Assembly: GCA_036381175.1 (NCBI GenBank) | Contig: DASVDI010000006.1 | Location: 62,001 to 126,000, forward strand | Length of the DNA stretch: 64,000 nt | Direction of reading: 5' to 3' | DNA from: JAJUFS01 sp036381175 | GTDB taxonomy: Bacteria > Pseudomonadota > Gammaproteobacteria > Natronospirales > JAJUFS01 | In this document: positions 1 to 8,734 of the stretch, in pieces | Layout of the letters: every line of letters starts with the position of its first letter | How positions within the stretch are numbered: position 1 is the stretch's first letter | The notes under the pieces: generated by a model | The model's database searches: none | What the model saw: only the letters and a program-made list of their open reading frames with translations | Told to the model about the DNA's origin: nothing | Made by a program: the position numbers and the translations under genes

Positions 1-308
1 GGTCGCTCGACGGTGTCGGCTTCCGACCATTCTGGATTCGCGGGTGGCAAGGTTTCAAAACCCGGATCGAATTTCAACGCAGGTGCGAGATCGTTCGGCA
101 GATCAAGTTCATGCAGAACGTCATACGCCTCGCGCTGCGCGCGGATGTCATCAAGCATCAGCTCGCGCTCTTCCACCGTCATGGCAACACCGGCAAGGTG
201 TTCGGCAGCGGCGATATCGTCGGCGTTGGGATGCGGACTTTCGCTGCACGCTGCGAGTGCCAGGCTGGACAGGATGAGACTGATTCGGGCCGCTTCAGGA
301 ATGTTCAT
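1..308 (-). CDS. Lipoprotein, N-terminal part only (possible amidase-signature family)
   Basis: An open reading frame runs off the left edge of the window. Its ATG at 308 lies 22 bases after the ubiA stop. The first residues form a short signal peptide ending in a lipobox (LALAAC, Cys about residue 21), so the product should be a membrane-anchored lipoprotein. The visible mature part includes VEERELMLDDI and a stretch rich in Leu, Asp and Pro. That resembles the N-terminal lead-in of some exported amidase-signature hydrolases, but the catalytic Ser-Ser-Lys region is outside the window, so the function is only a suggestion. It probably belongs to the ubiC-ubiA transcription unit by spacing. 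Confidence 0.6.
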   Translation of the reverse strand, partial: MNIPEAARISLILSSLALAACSESPHPNADDIAAAEHLAGVAMTVEERELMLDDIRAQREAYDVLHELDLPNDLAPALKFDPGFETLPPANPEWSEADTVER

Positions 309-330
309 GAATGTTCTCGACTTTCGATGT

Positions 331-1287
331 TCAGGCCAAGGTGTAGCCAAGCGCGAGACCCGCGAAGACAAACAGTCCCGACCAGTTGTTGTTGAGGAAG
401 GCGCGAAAGCAGTCTTCCCGTTTTCTTTTGCGGATCAGCCACTGCTGCCAGGCGAAGGTGATGGCGCAGAAAACGAGGCCGTAATAATAAGAAACACCGA
501 GTTCCACCTGGCGGCCGACGAGGAAGAGATTGAACAGGATGGTGAGTTGCAGGAGCGCGATGATGAGCCGGTCCTGTTCGCCGAAAAGAATGGCAGTCGA
601 CTTCACGCCGATCTTCAGGTCGTCATCGCGATCGACCATCGCGTATTGCGTGTCGTACGCCGTGGACCACAGCACGTTGGCAATGAACACCAGCCACGCG
701 ACCGGCGGCACTTCGCCGAGCTGCGCGGCGAATGCCATCGGGATCGCCCAGCCGAACGCGGCACCGAGCACCGGCTGCGGCAAATGCGTCCAGCGCTTGG
801 TGAAAGGATAGAGCGCGGCGAGTCCCGCACCGATGAACGAGAGATAAATGGTAAGGCGGTTCATCGTGAGCACCAGCGCGAAAGCGATGGCGAGCAGCAC
901 GAAGAAAAGAATCAATGCCTCGCGCGCGCTGACCTTGCCGGTGGCAAGCGGGCGTTCCGCCGTGCGCTTCACGTGCGCGTCAATCTTCCGGTCGGCAAAA
1001 TCGTTGATGACACAACCGGCTGCGCGCATCACGAAAACACCCAGCGTGAACACGACAAAGACTTTCGCATCCGGATGACCATTTCCGGCGATCCACAACG
1101 CCCACCATGTCGGCCAGAGCAGGAGAAATGTGCCGATGGGACGATGGAGCCGCGCGAGGTAGGCGTATTGCGTGAGTCGGTCCAGCACATGCGGCAGCAG
1201 GCGCTGCATGAACGCGCTGTCGCGCGCCGCGCGCCGCCACCGCTTGAGGCGTGGTTTCAGATCAGGCCAGGCAGAAAACACTCGCAT
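331..1287 (-). CDS. ubiA: 4-hydroxybenzoate polyprenyltransferase UbiA
   Basis: Transfers a polyprenyl chain to 4-hydroxybenzoate, the membrane step of ubiquinone synthesis. The polytopic protein has the two Asp-rich prenyl-diphosphate/Mg sites of the UbiA superfamily: NDFADRKID near residue 117 and DTQYAMVDRDDD near residue 220. The IGTFLLLWPTWWALW segment is typical of the family. The longest frame overlaps ubiC by 31 bases and carries about 26 extra Arg-rich residues. An internal ATG at 1209 (MQRLLPHVL) would give a 292-residue protein, closer to the usual UbiA size, and may be the true start. It follows ubiC, the enzyme that makes its substrate. Confidence 0.95.
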   Translation of the reverse strand: MRVFSAWPDLKPRLKRWRRAARDSAFMQRLLPHVLDRLTQYAYLARLHRPIGTFLLLWPTWWALWIAGNGHPDAKVFVVFTLGVFVMRAAGCVINDFADRKIDAHVKRTAERPLATGKVSAREALILFFVLLAIAFALVLTMNRLTIYLSFIGAGLAALYPFTKRWTHLPQPVLGAAFGWAIPMAFAAQLGEVPPVAWLVFIANVLWSTAYDTQYAMVDRDDDLKIGVKSTAILFGEQDRLIIALLQLTILFNLFLVGRQVELGVSYYYGLVFCAITFAWQQWLIRKRKREDCFRAFLNNNWSGLFVFAGLALGYTLA

Positions 1288-1772
1288 ATCTCGAACGGTT
1301 TCCCTTTCAGTTCAACGCGGGCTTTGCGCGCCCAGAGTTCGGGGTGCAGGGTGATCACGTTTTCGTTCACGTAATCATACAGTGCATCACCGCGAACCAT
1401 CCGCGCAATGAAAAACCGGCCGCGCATGTAGCCGGGTTCGCCGAACAAGCGCGCGCCCAGCGGCGTGCCGCCAAGTTCGCCGAGCCAGGGATTCGCGGCG
1501 AGCGTCGCGGCGGGAATGCGCGTGCGTGCGAACACCAGTGGTTTGTCGGCGCAGCCAAGCGTGATTTCGCGGCAGAAGGTTTCCGCGGATTCGTCGTTGT
1601 CAAAAATGGCCGCGTTCTGCTCGCGACGCTGATCGATTACGCGCAGCTGGAAAGTTTCCGGGCAACGCGAACGCACGCGCGCCGTGAGCGAACCCGGTTC
1701 AGCGAGCCAGTCTTCGACGCGGCCGGGAAGGCCATCGCAGGAATCGAGTGGTTTCCAGATCGTATTGGTCAT
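1257..1772 (-). CDS. ubiC: Chorismate lyase UbiC
   Basis: Converts chorismate to 4-hydroxybenzoate and pyruvate, the first committed step of ubiquinone synthesis, feeding UbiA encoded next. The protein is about 171 residues and has the family layout: REITLGCADKPLVFART in the middle, then a GGTPLGARLF segment and a C-terminal WARKARVELKGKPFEICECFLP. The frame is open back to 1814, but the first 14 codons there would be translated from a palindromic repeat (1783-1859). I therefore place the start at the ATG at 1772 (MTNTIWKP). A weak GGA lies about eight bases upstream. Confidence 0.9.
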   Translation of the reverse strand: MTNTIWKPLDSCDGLPGRVEDWLAEPGSLTARVRSRCPETFQLRVIDQRREQNAAIFDNDESAETFCREITLGCADKPLVFARTRIPAATLAANPWLGELGGTPLGARLFGEPGYMRGRFFIARMVRGDALYDYVNENVITLHPELWARKARVELKGKPFEICECFLPGLI

Positions 1773-1782
1773 TTTGTATCCG

Positions 1783-1859
1783 CAGGTTGGGGTGAGCAGC
1801 GCGAACCCCAACATTCTTGTCCATGTTGGGGTTCGGCTGTCGCCTCACCCCAACCTACG
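1783..1859. repeat. REP-like palindrome, family A (GTTGGGG type), complete
   Basis: Two inverted arms built on AGGTTGGGGTGAG and CTCACCCCAACCTACG, each folding with an inner GAACCCCAAC/GTTGGGGTTC pair. It lies between the ubiC start and the recG stop (five bases from the latter). The same unit recurs at 46221-46294 and 60755-60830, with half copies at 42271-42300 and 43334-43366. Confidence 0.85.
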
Positions 1860-1864
1860 TGACT

Positions 1865-3946
1865 TCATGCATTTGCGTACCGCGAAGAGTCCCCGAGCCA
1901 CCGTTCGATCAGCGGTTGAACATTCGCCGGAAAATCATTCATCACGCGCGCAGCGATCTTCTGCACGTGCGGCAACAGATCCGCATCACGAACAAGATCG
2001 GCGATGTGCAATTGCGCAAGGCCGGTCTGCTTCGTACCCAGCACTTCGCCCGGGCCGCGAATTTCCAGGTCTTTCTGCGCGATCACAAAACCGTCGTTCG
2101 TCTCGCGCATCACGGCGAGGCGTTGCTTCGCGAGTTGCGAGAGCGGCGCCTTGTACATCAGCACGCAGCTTGATGCGATGCTGCCGCGCCCGACGCGCCC
2201 GCGCAACTGGTGCAGTTGCGCAAGCCCCATGCGCTCGGCGTTTTCGATCACCATCAGACTTGCGTTCGGCACGTCGACGCCGACTTCGATCACCGTCGTC
2301 GCCACCAGCAGATCAAGCCTTCCCTGCTTGAAGGCCTGCATCACGTTTTCCTTTTCCACCGGCTTCATGCGCCCATGCACGAGGCCGATGCGCCGTTGCG
2401 GCAAGGCATCCGCAAGCGCAGCGAAGGTATTCTCCGCCGCCTCGTATTGCATGACCTCGGATTCCTCGATCAGCGGACACACCCAGTAAACCTGCCGCCC
2501 TTCGTCGATCGCGCTGTTGACGCGCATGACGACATCCGCGCGACGCGAATCCGGCAGCACGACCGTCTGCACGGGTGTTCTTCCCGGCGGCAATTCATCG
2601 ATCACGGAGGTGTCGAGATCGGCGTATGCCGTCATCGCGAGCGTGCGTGGAATGGGTGTAGCCGTCATGATGAGCTGGTGCGGCGCGTGTCCGTCGCTCG
2701 CGCCCTTGTCGCGCAGGGCAAGACGCTGGTGCACGCCGAAGCGGTGCTGTTCGTCGATCACGATGAGCCCGAGGCGATGGAATTTCACGGACTCCTGGAA
2801 CAGCGCGTGCGTGCCGACGATTACCGTCGCGTTGCCGCTTTCGATTTCCTCGAGCTGCTCGCGCTTCTGTTTCGCGGTGAGCTTGCCGGCGAGCCACGCA
2901 ACGCGTAATCCGATCGGTTCCAGCCATTCGAGAAAATTTCGGAAATGCTGCTCGGCCAGCAGTTCCGTCGGCGCCATCACGGCGGCCTGGTAACCGGACT
3001 CGACAGCACGGATAGCGGCGAGTGCCGCGACGACAGTTTTCCCCGAGCCGACATCGCCCTGCACGAGACGCATCATCGGCTGCGGCTTTTCAAGATCCGC
3101 GAACACTTCATCGAGCACGCGCTGTTGCGCGCCGGTCAATGAAAACGGCAGTTGCGCCAGGAATTCCTTTACGCGTTCACCGTCGCCGCGCATGACCGGC
3201 GCGCCGAACTGTTTTGTTTCCTCGCGCAGCTTTTGCAGGCTCAAGTGATGCGCCAGCAATTCTTCCAGCACAAGTCGGCGTTGCGCGGGATGACGGCCTT
3301 CGGCGAGCTGCGCGAGATCGGCATCCAGCGGCGGACGGTGCACGTATTTCAAGGCATCGGTGAGCGACGGGAACTGCGCGCCGGGAATCGCCTCTGATGG
3401 CAGAAGCTCGACGACCTCAAGCCTTCCCTGCTTCAACTGGTTCAACGCTTGCGTGGTGAGTCCGCGCAGGCGGCCCTGTTGCACGCCTTCCGTGGCGGGA
3501 TATACGGGCGTGAGGTTTTCCGCTTGCGGAAGTTCACCGTCTTCGCGAACAACGCGATATTCCGGATGCACCATTTCCAATCCCGACTTGCCGCGTCGCG
3601 CTTCGCCGAAACAACGCATTTTCACGCCGCGCTGGAAACTTTCCTGCTGCTGCTTGTTGAAATGGAAGAATCGCAACGTGAGCGAACCCGTGCCGTCGGA
3701 GATACGCACCAGCAGCGAACGCCGTCCGCGAAAAACAACTTCCGCAAGATCGACTTCGCCTTCAATGCTGGTCGCGGTGCCGGGATACAAGGAACCGATG
3801 GGAACGACGCGCGAACGGTCTTCATAGCGTAGCGGCAGATGAAACAACACATCCTGCGCGGTTTTCAGGCCGAGCTTGTCCAGCCGCGCGGCCACCTGGC
3901 CGCCGACGCCGGTAAAATTCGTGACGGGAAATTTTTCGGCGCGCAC
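1865..3946 (-). CDS. recG: ATP-dependent DNA helicase RecG
   Basis: Branch-migration helicase that remodels stalled forks and Holliday junctions. The 693-residue protein starts with the wedge/OB region (GVGGQVAARLDKLGL, then the OB-like DGTGSLTLRFFHF). SF2 helicase motifs follow: Walker A GDVGSGKT near residue 300, motif II as DEQH, motif III TATPIPRTLA, and motifs V/VI in VIEVGVDVPNA and QLRGRVGRG. The start appears to be GTG at 3946, nine bases after the ridA stop. No clear Shine-Dalgarno sequence is visible, so translation may be coupled to ridA. The rpoZ-spoT-ridA-recG order is common in gammaproteobacteria. Confidence 0.97.
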   Translation of the reverse strand: MRAEKFPVTNFTGVGGQVAARLDKLGLKTAQDVLFHLPLRYEDRSRVVPIGSLYPGTATSIEGEVDLAEVVFRGRRSLLVRISDGTGSLTLRFFHFNKQQQESFQRGVKMRCFGEARRGKSGLEMVHPEYRVVREDGELPQAENLTPVYPATEGVQQGRLRGLTTQALNQLKQGRLEVVELLPSEAIPGAQFPSLTDALKYVHRPPLDADLAQLAEGRHPAQRRLVLEELLAHHLSLQKLREETKQFGAPVMRGDGERVKEFLAQLPFSLTGAQQRVLDEVFADLEKPQPMMRLVQGDVGSGKTVVAALAAIRAVESGYQAAVMAPTELLAEQHFRNFLEWLEPIGLRVAWLAGKLTAKQKREQLEEIESGNATVIVGTHALFQESVKFHRLGLIVIDEQHRFGVHQRLALRDKGASDGHAPHQLIMTATPIPRTLAMTAYADLDTSVIDELPPGRTPVQTVVLPDSRRADVVMRVNSAIDEGRQVYWVCPLIEESEVMQYEAAENTFAALADALPQRRIGLVHGRMKPVEKENVMQAFKQGRLDLLVATTVIEVGVDVPNASLMVIENAERMGLAQLHQLRGRVGRGSIASSCVLMYKAPLSQLAKQRLAVMRETNDGFVIAQKDLEIRGPGEVLGTKQTGLAQLHIADLVRDADLLPHVQKIAARVMNDFPANVQPLIERWLGDSSRYANA

Positions 3947-3955
3947 GGTTGCGCG

Positions 3956-4336
3956 CTACAGGACGAGCACGGCGTCCATTTCGACGGCAACGCCTTTCGG
4001 CAGTTCCTTCACGCCGATAGCCGCGCGTGCCGGATACGGTTCGCTGAAATACTCCGCCATCACACCATTCACTGATCCAAAATTGCCGAGATCGGTGAGA
4101 TAGATGTTGAGTTTTACGACGTTCGAGAAATCACCGCCGGCGGCATTTGCAACCGCGAGCAGGTTGTCGAACACGCGCCGGACATGATTCTCGAATGGAC
4201 CTTCAACGACATTCATGGTTTGCGGATCAAGCGGAATCTGGCCGGAAAGATAAACCGTGTCGCCGACTTTCACGGCTTGCGAGTACGTGCCGATGGCGGC
4301 GGGCGCCTTGTCCGTCGAGATGATTTCTTTTTTCAT
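3956..4336 (-). CDS. ridA: 2-iminobutanoate/2-iminopropanoate deaminase RidA
   Basis: Hydrolyses reactive enamine/imine intermediates released by PLP enzymes such as threonine dehydratase. The 126-residue protein starts KKEIISTDKAPAAIGTYSQA and has the family signatures VYLSGQIPLDP, the substrate-binding Arg in YPARAAIGVKELPKG, and VEMDAVLVL at the end. The frame is open upstream to 4423, but those 29 codons would be translated from a palindromic repeat. The ATG at 4336 has a good GAGGAAAAA ribosome site and gives the normal family length. It sits between spoT and recG on the same strand. Confidence 0.95.
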   Translation of the reverse strand: MKKEIISTDKAPAAIGTYSQAVKVGDTVYLSGQIPLDPQTMNVVEGPFENHVRRVFDNLLAVANAAGGDFSNVVKLNIYLTDLGNFGSVNGVMAEYFSEPYPARAAIGVKELPKGVAVEMDAVLVL

Positions 4337-4354
4337 TTTTTTCCTCGGCGTTGC

Positions 4355-4432
4355 GTAGCCCGGATGAAGCGCAGCGGAATCCGGGAAATTGAAATGCATG
4401 ACCCGGATTCCGCTGCGCTTCATCCGGGCTAC
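4355..4432. repeat. REP-like palindrome, family B (GTAGCCCGGATGAAG type)
   Basis: Inverted arms GTAGCCCGGATGAAGCGCAG and the reverse complement ending in CATCCGGGCTAC, separated by about 30 bases. It lies between the spoT stop and the ridA start. Relatives are at 50996-51100 and, as a half unit, at 42321-42351. Confidence 0.85.
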
Positions 4433-4435
4433 AAC

Positions 4436-6586
4436 TCATGCTCTCGTCCGCGTAATCCTCAACACCTGCGGCATCGTCTTGATGTGTTTCATGATGTTCG
4501 CAAGGTGCTTGCGATCGTGCACGGCGAACAGGAAATTCATCACTGACGTTGAACCGTCGCGTTCCTGCACACTCACCTGCTCGATGTTCGAGCCGAGCTC
4601 GGCAATCGTTGCTGCGACCGTCGCGAGTACGCCGCGCTGGTTGTTGACCTCGATGCGCACCTCCACCGTGAAGTCGCGACCGATGTTTTTCTCCCACTGC
4701 ACCTCGATCCATTTTTCCGGCTGATCGCGGTATTCGGCGAGGTTGTGGCAGTTATCGCGATGAATCACGATGCCGCGCCCCGTGGAGAGATAGCCAATGA
4801 TGGCGTCGCCCGGAATCGGATGACAGCAACGCGCGAGCGTGACAACCATCCCTTCGGTGCCGCTGATGGCGAGCGGCCCCTGGTGCGCGGCGCTTGCTTC
4901 ATCGGGATCGGTGACGAAACGGCGCGCGACCAGCGGCGCGGGACGATGCCCGAGGCCGATGGATTCGAGCAGGTGTTCGAAGGAATCGAGCTTGAAATCC
5001 GCGAGCACAGTGTCGATCTGTTCGCGCTTGAGCGATTTCACGCGCAGCTTGTGCGCTTCCAGCGCGCGGTCCAGCAGGCGTTTCCCCAGCTCGACGGCTT
5101 CCTCTTCCTTGAGATGCTTCAAATAATTCCGAATGTTCGCACGCGCCTTCGCGGTGACGACGAAATTCAGCCACGCCGGATTCGGTTTCGCGTTCGGCGC
5201 GGTGATGACTTCCACGGTCTGGCCGTTGACGAGCGGCGTGCGCAACGGCGCGAGCCGGCGATCGATTTTCGCCGCAACGCAGGTGTTGCCCACATCGGTG
5301 TGCACGGCGTACGCGAAATCGACCGAGGTCGAACCGCGCGGCAAGCGGCGAATGTCGCCCTGCGGCGTGAATACGTAAACCTCGTCAGGGAAAAGATCAA
5401 TCTTGACGTTTTCGAGGAACTCCAGCGAGTTGCCGGAGCCCTTCTGCATTTCCATCACGCTGCGCAACCATTCGCGCGCGCGCACTTCGGGCGAGGTGCT
5501 CGAAGAACTTCCGGTCTTGTACAACCAGTGCGCGGCAATGCCGGCTTCTGCAATCCGGTCCATATCCGTCGTGCGAATCTGCGCTTCGATCGGCACGCCG
5601 TTCGGCCCGAACAGCACGGTGTGCAGCGACTGGTAGCCGTTGGTTTTCGGAATCGCGATGTAATCCTTGAAACGTCCCGGCACCGGCTTGTAAACATTGT
5701 GCACAACACCGAGCGCGCGGTAACAGGTATCGACCTTGTCAACGACAATGCGAAAACCGTAAACGTCCAGCACTTCATCAAAGGAGAGCGATTTCTCCTT
5801 CATCTTTTTATAGACGCTGTAGAGATGCTTCTCGCGCCCGCGCACTTCCGCGTAGATGTTTTCCTGGCCGAGCGCGTTTTCGAAAGCGTTCGCAATCGTC
5901 TTGACGATTTCCTTCTGGTTGCCGCGCGCCTTTTTCATGCGCCTCGCGAGCACGCGGTAACGCTGCGGATACATCGAGCGGAAGCCGAGATCCTCAAGCT
6001 CAAGACGGAAATCGTTCATGCCAAGGCGATTCGCGATCGGCACGTAGATGTCGAGTGTTTCGCGCGCGATACGGCGGCGTTTCGCCGGCGGCATCACGCC
6101 GAGCGTGCGCATGTTGTGCAGGCGGTCGGACAGCTTGACGAGAATGACGCGAATGTCCTGCACCATGGCGAGCAGCATCTTGCGGAAATTCTCCGCCTGC
6201 GCTTCGGCCTTGGAACGAAACTTGATCTGGGTGAGCTTGGAGACGCCGTCAACGAGCTGGGCGACTTCCTCGCCGAACTGTTCGGCGATCTGGATCTTGG
6301 CGGTGGGTGTGTCTTCGAGAACGTCGTGGAGAATGGCAGCAATGATCGTGGCGGGGTCCATGCGCATGCCGGCAAGAATGCCGGCGACGGCGACGGGATG
6401 CGTGATGTAAGGCTCGCCGGAAAGCCGCTTCTGGCCTTCGTGCGCGAGCGCGCCGAATTCATATGCGCGCTCGATATCGTGAACCTGGTCTTCCGGGAGA
6501 TAGGCGCGCGCCTTATCGAGCAGCTCGTCAAGGCCGGCGCGCTTGCCGCGATGAACGCGGCCAAGAAGGGAAGCGGCGTAGTTCAT
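4436..6586 (-). CDS. spoT: Bifunctional (p)ppGpp synthetase/hydrolase SpoT (RelA/SpoT family)
   Basis: Makes and degrades the stringent-response alarmone ppGpp. The 716-residue protein has every domain in the expected order. An HD hydrolase domain contains HPVAVAGILA and HDVLEDT around residues 60-90. The synthetase domain contains RFKDYIAIPKTNGYQSLHT near residue 300. A TGS domain (VYVFTPQGDIRRLPRGST) starts near residue 400, and a C-terminal ACT domain (VNNQRGVLATVAATIAELGSNI) ends the protein. The intact HD motif favours SpoT over a hydrolase-dead RelA. Start ATG at 6586 with GGGAG upstream; rpoZ lies 20 bases upstream and ridA-recG downstream. Confidence 0.97.
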   Translation of the reverse strand: MNYAASLLGRVHRGKRAGLDELLDKARAYLPEDQVHDIERAYEFGALAHEGQKRLSGEPYITHPVAVAGILAGMRMDPATIIAAILHDVLEDTPTAKIQIAEQFGEEVAQLVDGVSKLTQIKFRSKAEAQAENFRKMLLAMVQDIRVILVKLSDRLHNMRTLGVMPPAKRRRIARETLDIYVPIANRLGMNDFRLELEDLGFRSMYPQRYRVLARRMKKARGNQKEIVKTIANAFENALGQENIYAEVRGREKHLYSVYKKMKEKSLSFDEVLDVYGFRIVVDKVDTCYRALGVVHNVYKPVPGRFKDYIAIPKTNGYQSLHTVLFGPNGVPIEAQIRTTDMDRIAEAGIAAHWLYKTGSSSSTSPEVRAREWLRSVMEMQKGSGNSLEFLENVKIDLFPDEVYVFTPQGDIRRLPRGSTSVDFAYAVHTDVGNTCVAAKIDRRLAPLRTPLVNGQTVEVITAPNAKPNPAWLNFVVTAKARANIRNYLKHLKEEEAVELGKRLLDRALEAHKLRVKSLKREQIDTVLADFKLDSFEHLLESIGLGHRPAPLVARRFVTDPDEASAAHQGPLAISGTEGMVVTLARCCHPIPGDAIIGYLSTGRGIVIHRDNCHNLAEYRDQPEKWIEVQWEKNIGRDFTVEVRIEVNNQRGVLATVAATIAELGSNIEQVSVQERDGSTSVMNFLFAVHDRKHLANIMKHIKTMPQVLRITRTRA

Positions 6587-6606
6587 GGCACGCTCCCGAC
6601 CGTGTC

Positions 6607-6930
6607 TTACAGGTCGGTCGCTTCCTCGGACGATGCTGCCGGCGGCGGAACGATGTCGTCGTCGGCTTCCGCCATCGCGGCCGCTTCGGCTTCCGCAGCA
6701 GCCGCCGCTTCCTGCGCGGCGAACGGGTTGTCGGCCTCGTCAAGCACCGTCGGCGTGATGTAGCCGTCGGCAATTTCGCGCAGCGCAACCACGGTGGACT
6801 TGTCGTTTTCCCAGGGCACCATCGATTCCGCGCCGTTCGACAACTGGCGGGCGCGCTTGGTCGCCACGAGCACCAGCTCGAACAGGTTTTCTACGTTGTC
6901 CAGGCAATCTTCAACGGTAACGCGGGCCAT
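6607..6930 (-). CDS. rpoZ: DNA-directed RNA polymerase omega subunit
   Basis: Small RNA polymerase subunit that helps beta-prime assembly and forms one ppGpp-binding site, which fits its position directly before spoT. The N-terminal two thirds are canonical: MARVTVEDCLDNVENLFELV, ATKRARQLSNG, then KSTVVALREIADG. The C-terminal third is an Ala/Glu-rich tail and makes the protein 107 residues, longer than the roughly 90 of E. coli. Start ATG at 6930 has AGGAA upstream. Such tails are variable and usually disordered. Confidence 0.96.
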   Translation of the reverse strand: MARVTVEDCLDNVENLFELVLVATKRARQLSNGAESMVPWENDKSTVVALREIADGYITPTVLDEADNPFAAQEAAAAAEAEAAAMAEADDDIVPPPAASSEEATDL

Positions 6931-7031
6931 GGGTATTCCTCGAAAAAATGCTTGCCGGCTGAAAGTGCCAGCGATACAGGGCCGTTCAGTTTATCGCAGG
7001 ACCGACGGCGAACGCCACCGGAGAAAAGGCT

Positions 7032-7664
7032 TCAATTGCTGTCCTGCGCCAGCAGCGAGCGCAGCAGGGGACGAACTTCCGCACGGTCGCTGCGGCTTTG
7101 CCCGCCCTTGCCGCGGAGAATATGCCGGAGCTGGTCAAGGGCGGCGGAGAAGTCGTCGTTGATGACCACGTAGCGGAATTCGTTCCAGTGCGACATGTCT
7201 TCGACGGCGTCGCGCAAGCGCCGCGCGATGACCTCGTCCGCATCCGTACCGCGACCACGCAAGCGGCGTTCGAGCTCGGCGCGTGACGGCGGCAGGATGA
7301 ACACGCTCTCGCAATCGGGCCAGGCGGCGCGGACTTGCGCCGCGCCCTGCCAGTCGATTTCCAGGATGACGTGCTTGCCGGCGGCGAGCCGTTCTTCGAC
7401 CTGCTCGCGCGCGGTGCCGTAGTAATTATCGAAAACCCGCGCGTGTTCGATGAATTTTCCGGCCGCGATCATCGCCTCGAATTCCGCGCGGCTCACAAAA
7501 AAATAATCGCGCCCGTTGACCTCGCCAGGACGTTGCGGTCGCGTGGTGTAGGACACCGAGAACGTCACTTCCGGCACGTCGTGCACCAGCTCCTTCACGA
7601 GGCTGGTCTTGCCGGCGCCGGACGGCGCGGAGATGACGAAGAGTTTTGCGTGTTGTTCTGTCAT
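7032..7664 (-). CDS. gmk: Guanylate kinase
   Basis: Phosphorylates GMP to GDP with ATP, a step in GTP and hence (p)ppGpp supply. The 210-residue protein has the P-loop SAPSGAGKTSL near residue 13 and the GMP-binding segment SYTTRPQRPGEVNGRDYFFV. ILEIDWQGAAQVR and the lid RLRGRGTDADEVIARRL follow. Start ATG at 7664 with AGGAAAC. It is in the same-strand block yicC-gmk-rpoZ-spoT. A palindromic repeat separates it from yicC, and about 100 bases lie between it and rpoZ. Confidence 0.97.
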   Translation of the reverse strand: MTEQHAKLFVISAPSGAGKTSLVKELVHDVPEVTFSVSYTTRPQRPGEVNGRDYFFVSRAEFEAMIAAGKFIEHARVFDNYYGTAREQVEERLAAGKHVILEIDWQGAAQVRAAWPDCESVFILPPSRAELERRLRGRGTDADEVIARRLRDAVEDMSHWNEFRYVVINDDFSAALDQLRHILRGKGGQSRSDRAEVRPLLRSLLAQDSN

Positions 7665-7680
7665 GTTTCCTGCGCTGGTC

Positions 7681-7730
7681 GTAGGAGCGCCTTCAGGCGC
7701 GATGGGTTCGCGCCTGAAGGCGCTCCTACA
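7681..7730. repeat. REP-like palindrome, family C (GTAGGAGCG type)
   Basis: A near-perfect hairpin: GTAGGAGCGCCTTCAGGCGC, a short loop, and its complement ending in GCGCTCCTACA. It lies four bases beyond the yicC stop. Relatives are at 40589-40647, 56589-56658 and, as a half unit, 34033-34060. It could also act as a processing or attenuation hairpin between yicC and gmk. Confidence 0.8.
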
Positions 7731-7734
7731 TCAA

Positions 7735-8601
7735 TCACTCGATATTTTGAATCTGTTCGCGCATTTGCTCGATGAGCACCTTCAGCTCGACCGACGCCTT
7801 CGTCGTTTCGCTGTCCTGCGATTTCGAGCCGAGCGTATTCGATTCGCGGTTGAATTCCTGCATGAGGAAATCCAGCCGGCGGCCGACCGGTTCGTCGCGC
7901 TTCAGCACGTTCTGCAATTCGATGACATGGCTTTCGAGGCGATCCAGCTCCTCGTCCACGTCCATGCGCTGGGCCTGGTAAACGAGTTCCTGCTCCAGCC
8001 GGTCAGCATCCGGCTTGGCCGTGATTTCCGCGAGTCGCGCGTCGAGTTTCTCGCGCAGCCGCGCCCTGACCTCGGGCACGCGCTTGCGCACAAGCTTCAC
8101 GATTTCGCCGACGGCGACGGCGCGATCGGCAATCAGCACGCCGATGCGCCCGCCTTCCTCGGAGCGCGTCGCAACGAGATCCGCCAGTGCCGCATCGAGC
8201 AGATTCATGGCCGCCGCGTGCAGCGGGCCGGGGTCCTGCTCTTCCTCGCGGATCACGCCGGGCCAGCGCATAAGCTCCTGCGGTGTCAGGTCCTTGTCGC
8301 TGCCGAGCAGCCGGCCGACACGCGCATGCACGTCGCGCAACTGGCGAATCAGCGCCTCGTTGACGGCCAGGCGAATCTCGCTTGCATCCTCGCGATCCCA
8401 GCGCAGCGAAACGTCCACCTTGCCGCGCCCGAGCTTCGATGCGATCCGTTCGCGGATATTGCCTTCGAGCGCGCGGAATTCTTCCGGAAGGCGCATGCCG
8501 ACCTCAAGATAACGGTGATTGACCGAGCGCAGCTCCCAGGCCATACGGCCATAGGGCCCGCGTTCCTCGCGACGCGCGAATCCGGTCATGCTCTGAATCA
8601 T
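7735..8601 (-). CDS. yicC: YicC-family endoribonuclease
   Basis: Member of the YicC family, reported to be an endoribonuclease acting on small RNAs. The 288-residue protein has the family's opening MIQSMTGFAR, then ELRSVNHRYLEVGMRLPEEFR, and a C-terminal half with LDFLMQEFNRESNTLGSKS followed by VELKVLIEQMREQIQNIE. These are among the most conserved segments of the family. Start ATG at 8601 has an AAGGAG site seven bases upstream. It is the first gene of the minus-strand block running to recG, and its upstream region carries a promoter-like sequence. Confidence 0.95.
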   Translation of the reverse strand: MIQSMTGFARREERGPYGRMAWELRSVNHRYLEVGMRLPEEFRALEGNIRERIASKLGRGKVDVSLRWDREDASEIRLAVNEALIRQLRDVHARVGRLLGSDKDLTPQELMRWPGVIREEEQDPGPLHAAAMNLLDAALADLVATRSEEGGRIGVLIADRAVAVGEIVKLVRKRVPEVRARLREKLDARLAEITAKPDADRLEQELVYQAQRMDVDEELDRLESHVIELQNVLKRDEPVGRRLDFLMQEFNRESNTLGSKSQDSETTKASVELKVLIEQMREQIQNIE

Positions 8602-8663
8602 TGTGACTCCTTGAAAACGTAGTGCGGGGCGGGCCGGTTTACAGGCGGGCGCGGAAAGCTGGC

Positions 8664-8691
8664 ATTATACGGACGAAACAATCAGGACCAA
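8664..8691 (-). promoter_or_regulatory. Candidate sigma-70 promoter for yicC-gmk-rpoZ-spoT
   Basis: On the minus strand, TTGGTC (8686-8691) is followed by a 16-base spacer and a perfect TATAAT (8664-8669), about 60 bases upstream of the yicC start. It lies in the 133-base divergent gap between yicC and the PP2C gene. Called by eye only. Confidence 0.4.
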
Positions 8692-8734
8692 GCGCGGGGC
8701 AACGAACTCCGCGCGCGACAAGAAGGGGTGGGCA

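Noticed and set aside
3956..4423. N-terminally extended RidA (155 residues)
   Set aside because: The first 29 codons are a palindromic repeat read in frame; the ATG at 4336 has a good ribosome site.
4745..6763. Long plus-strand open frame of 672 codons
   Set aside because: It lies antisense to spoT and rpoZ, whose domains are intact. The translation is Arg/His/Glu-rich with no recognisable domain, as expected for a frame opposite a GC-rich gene.
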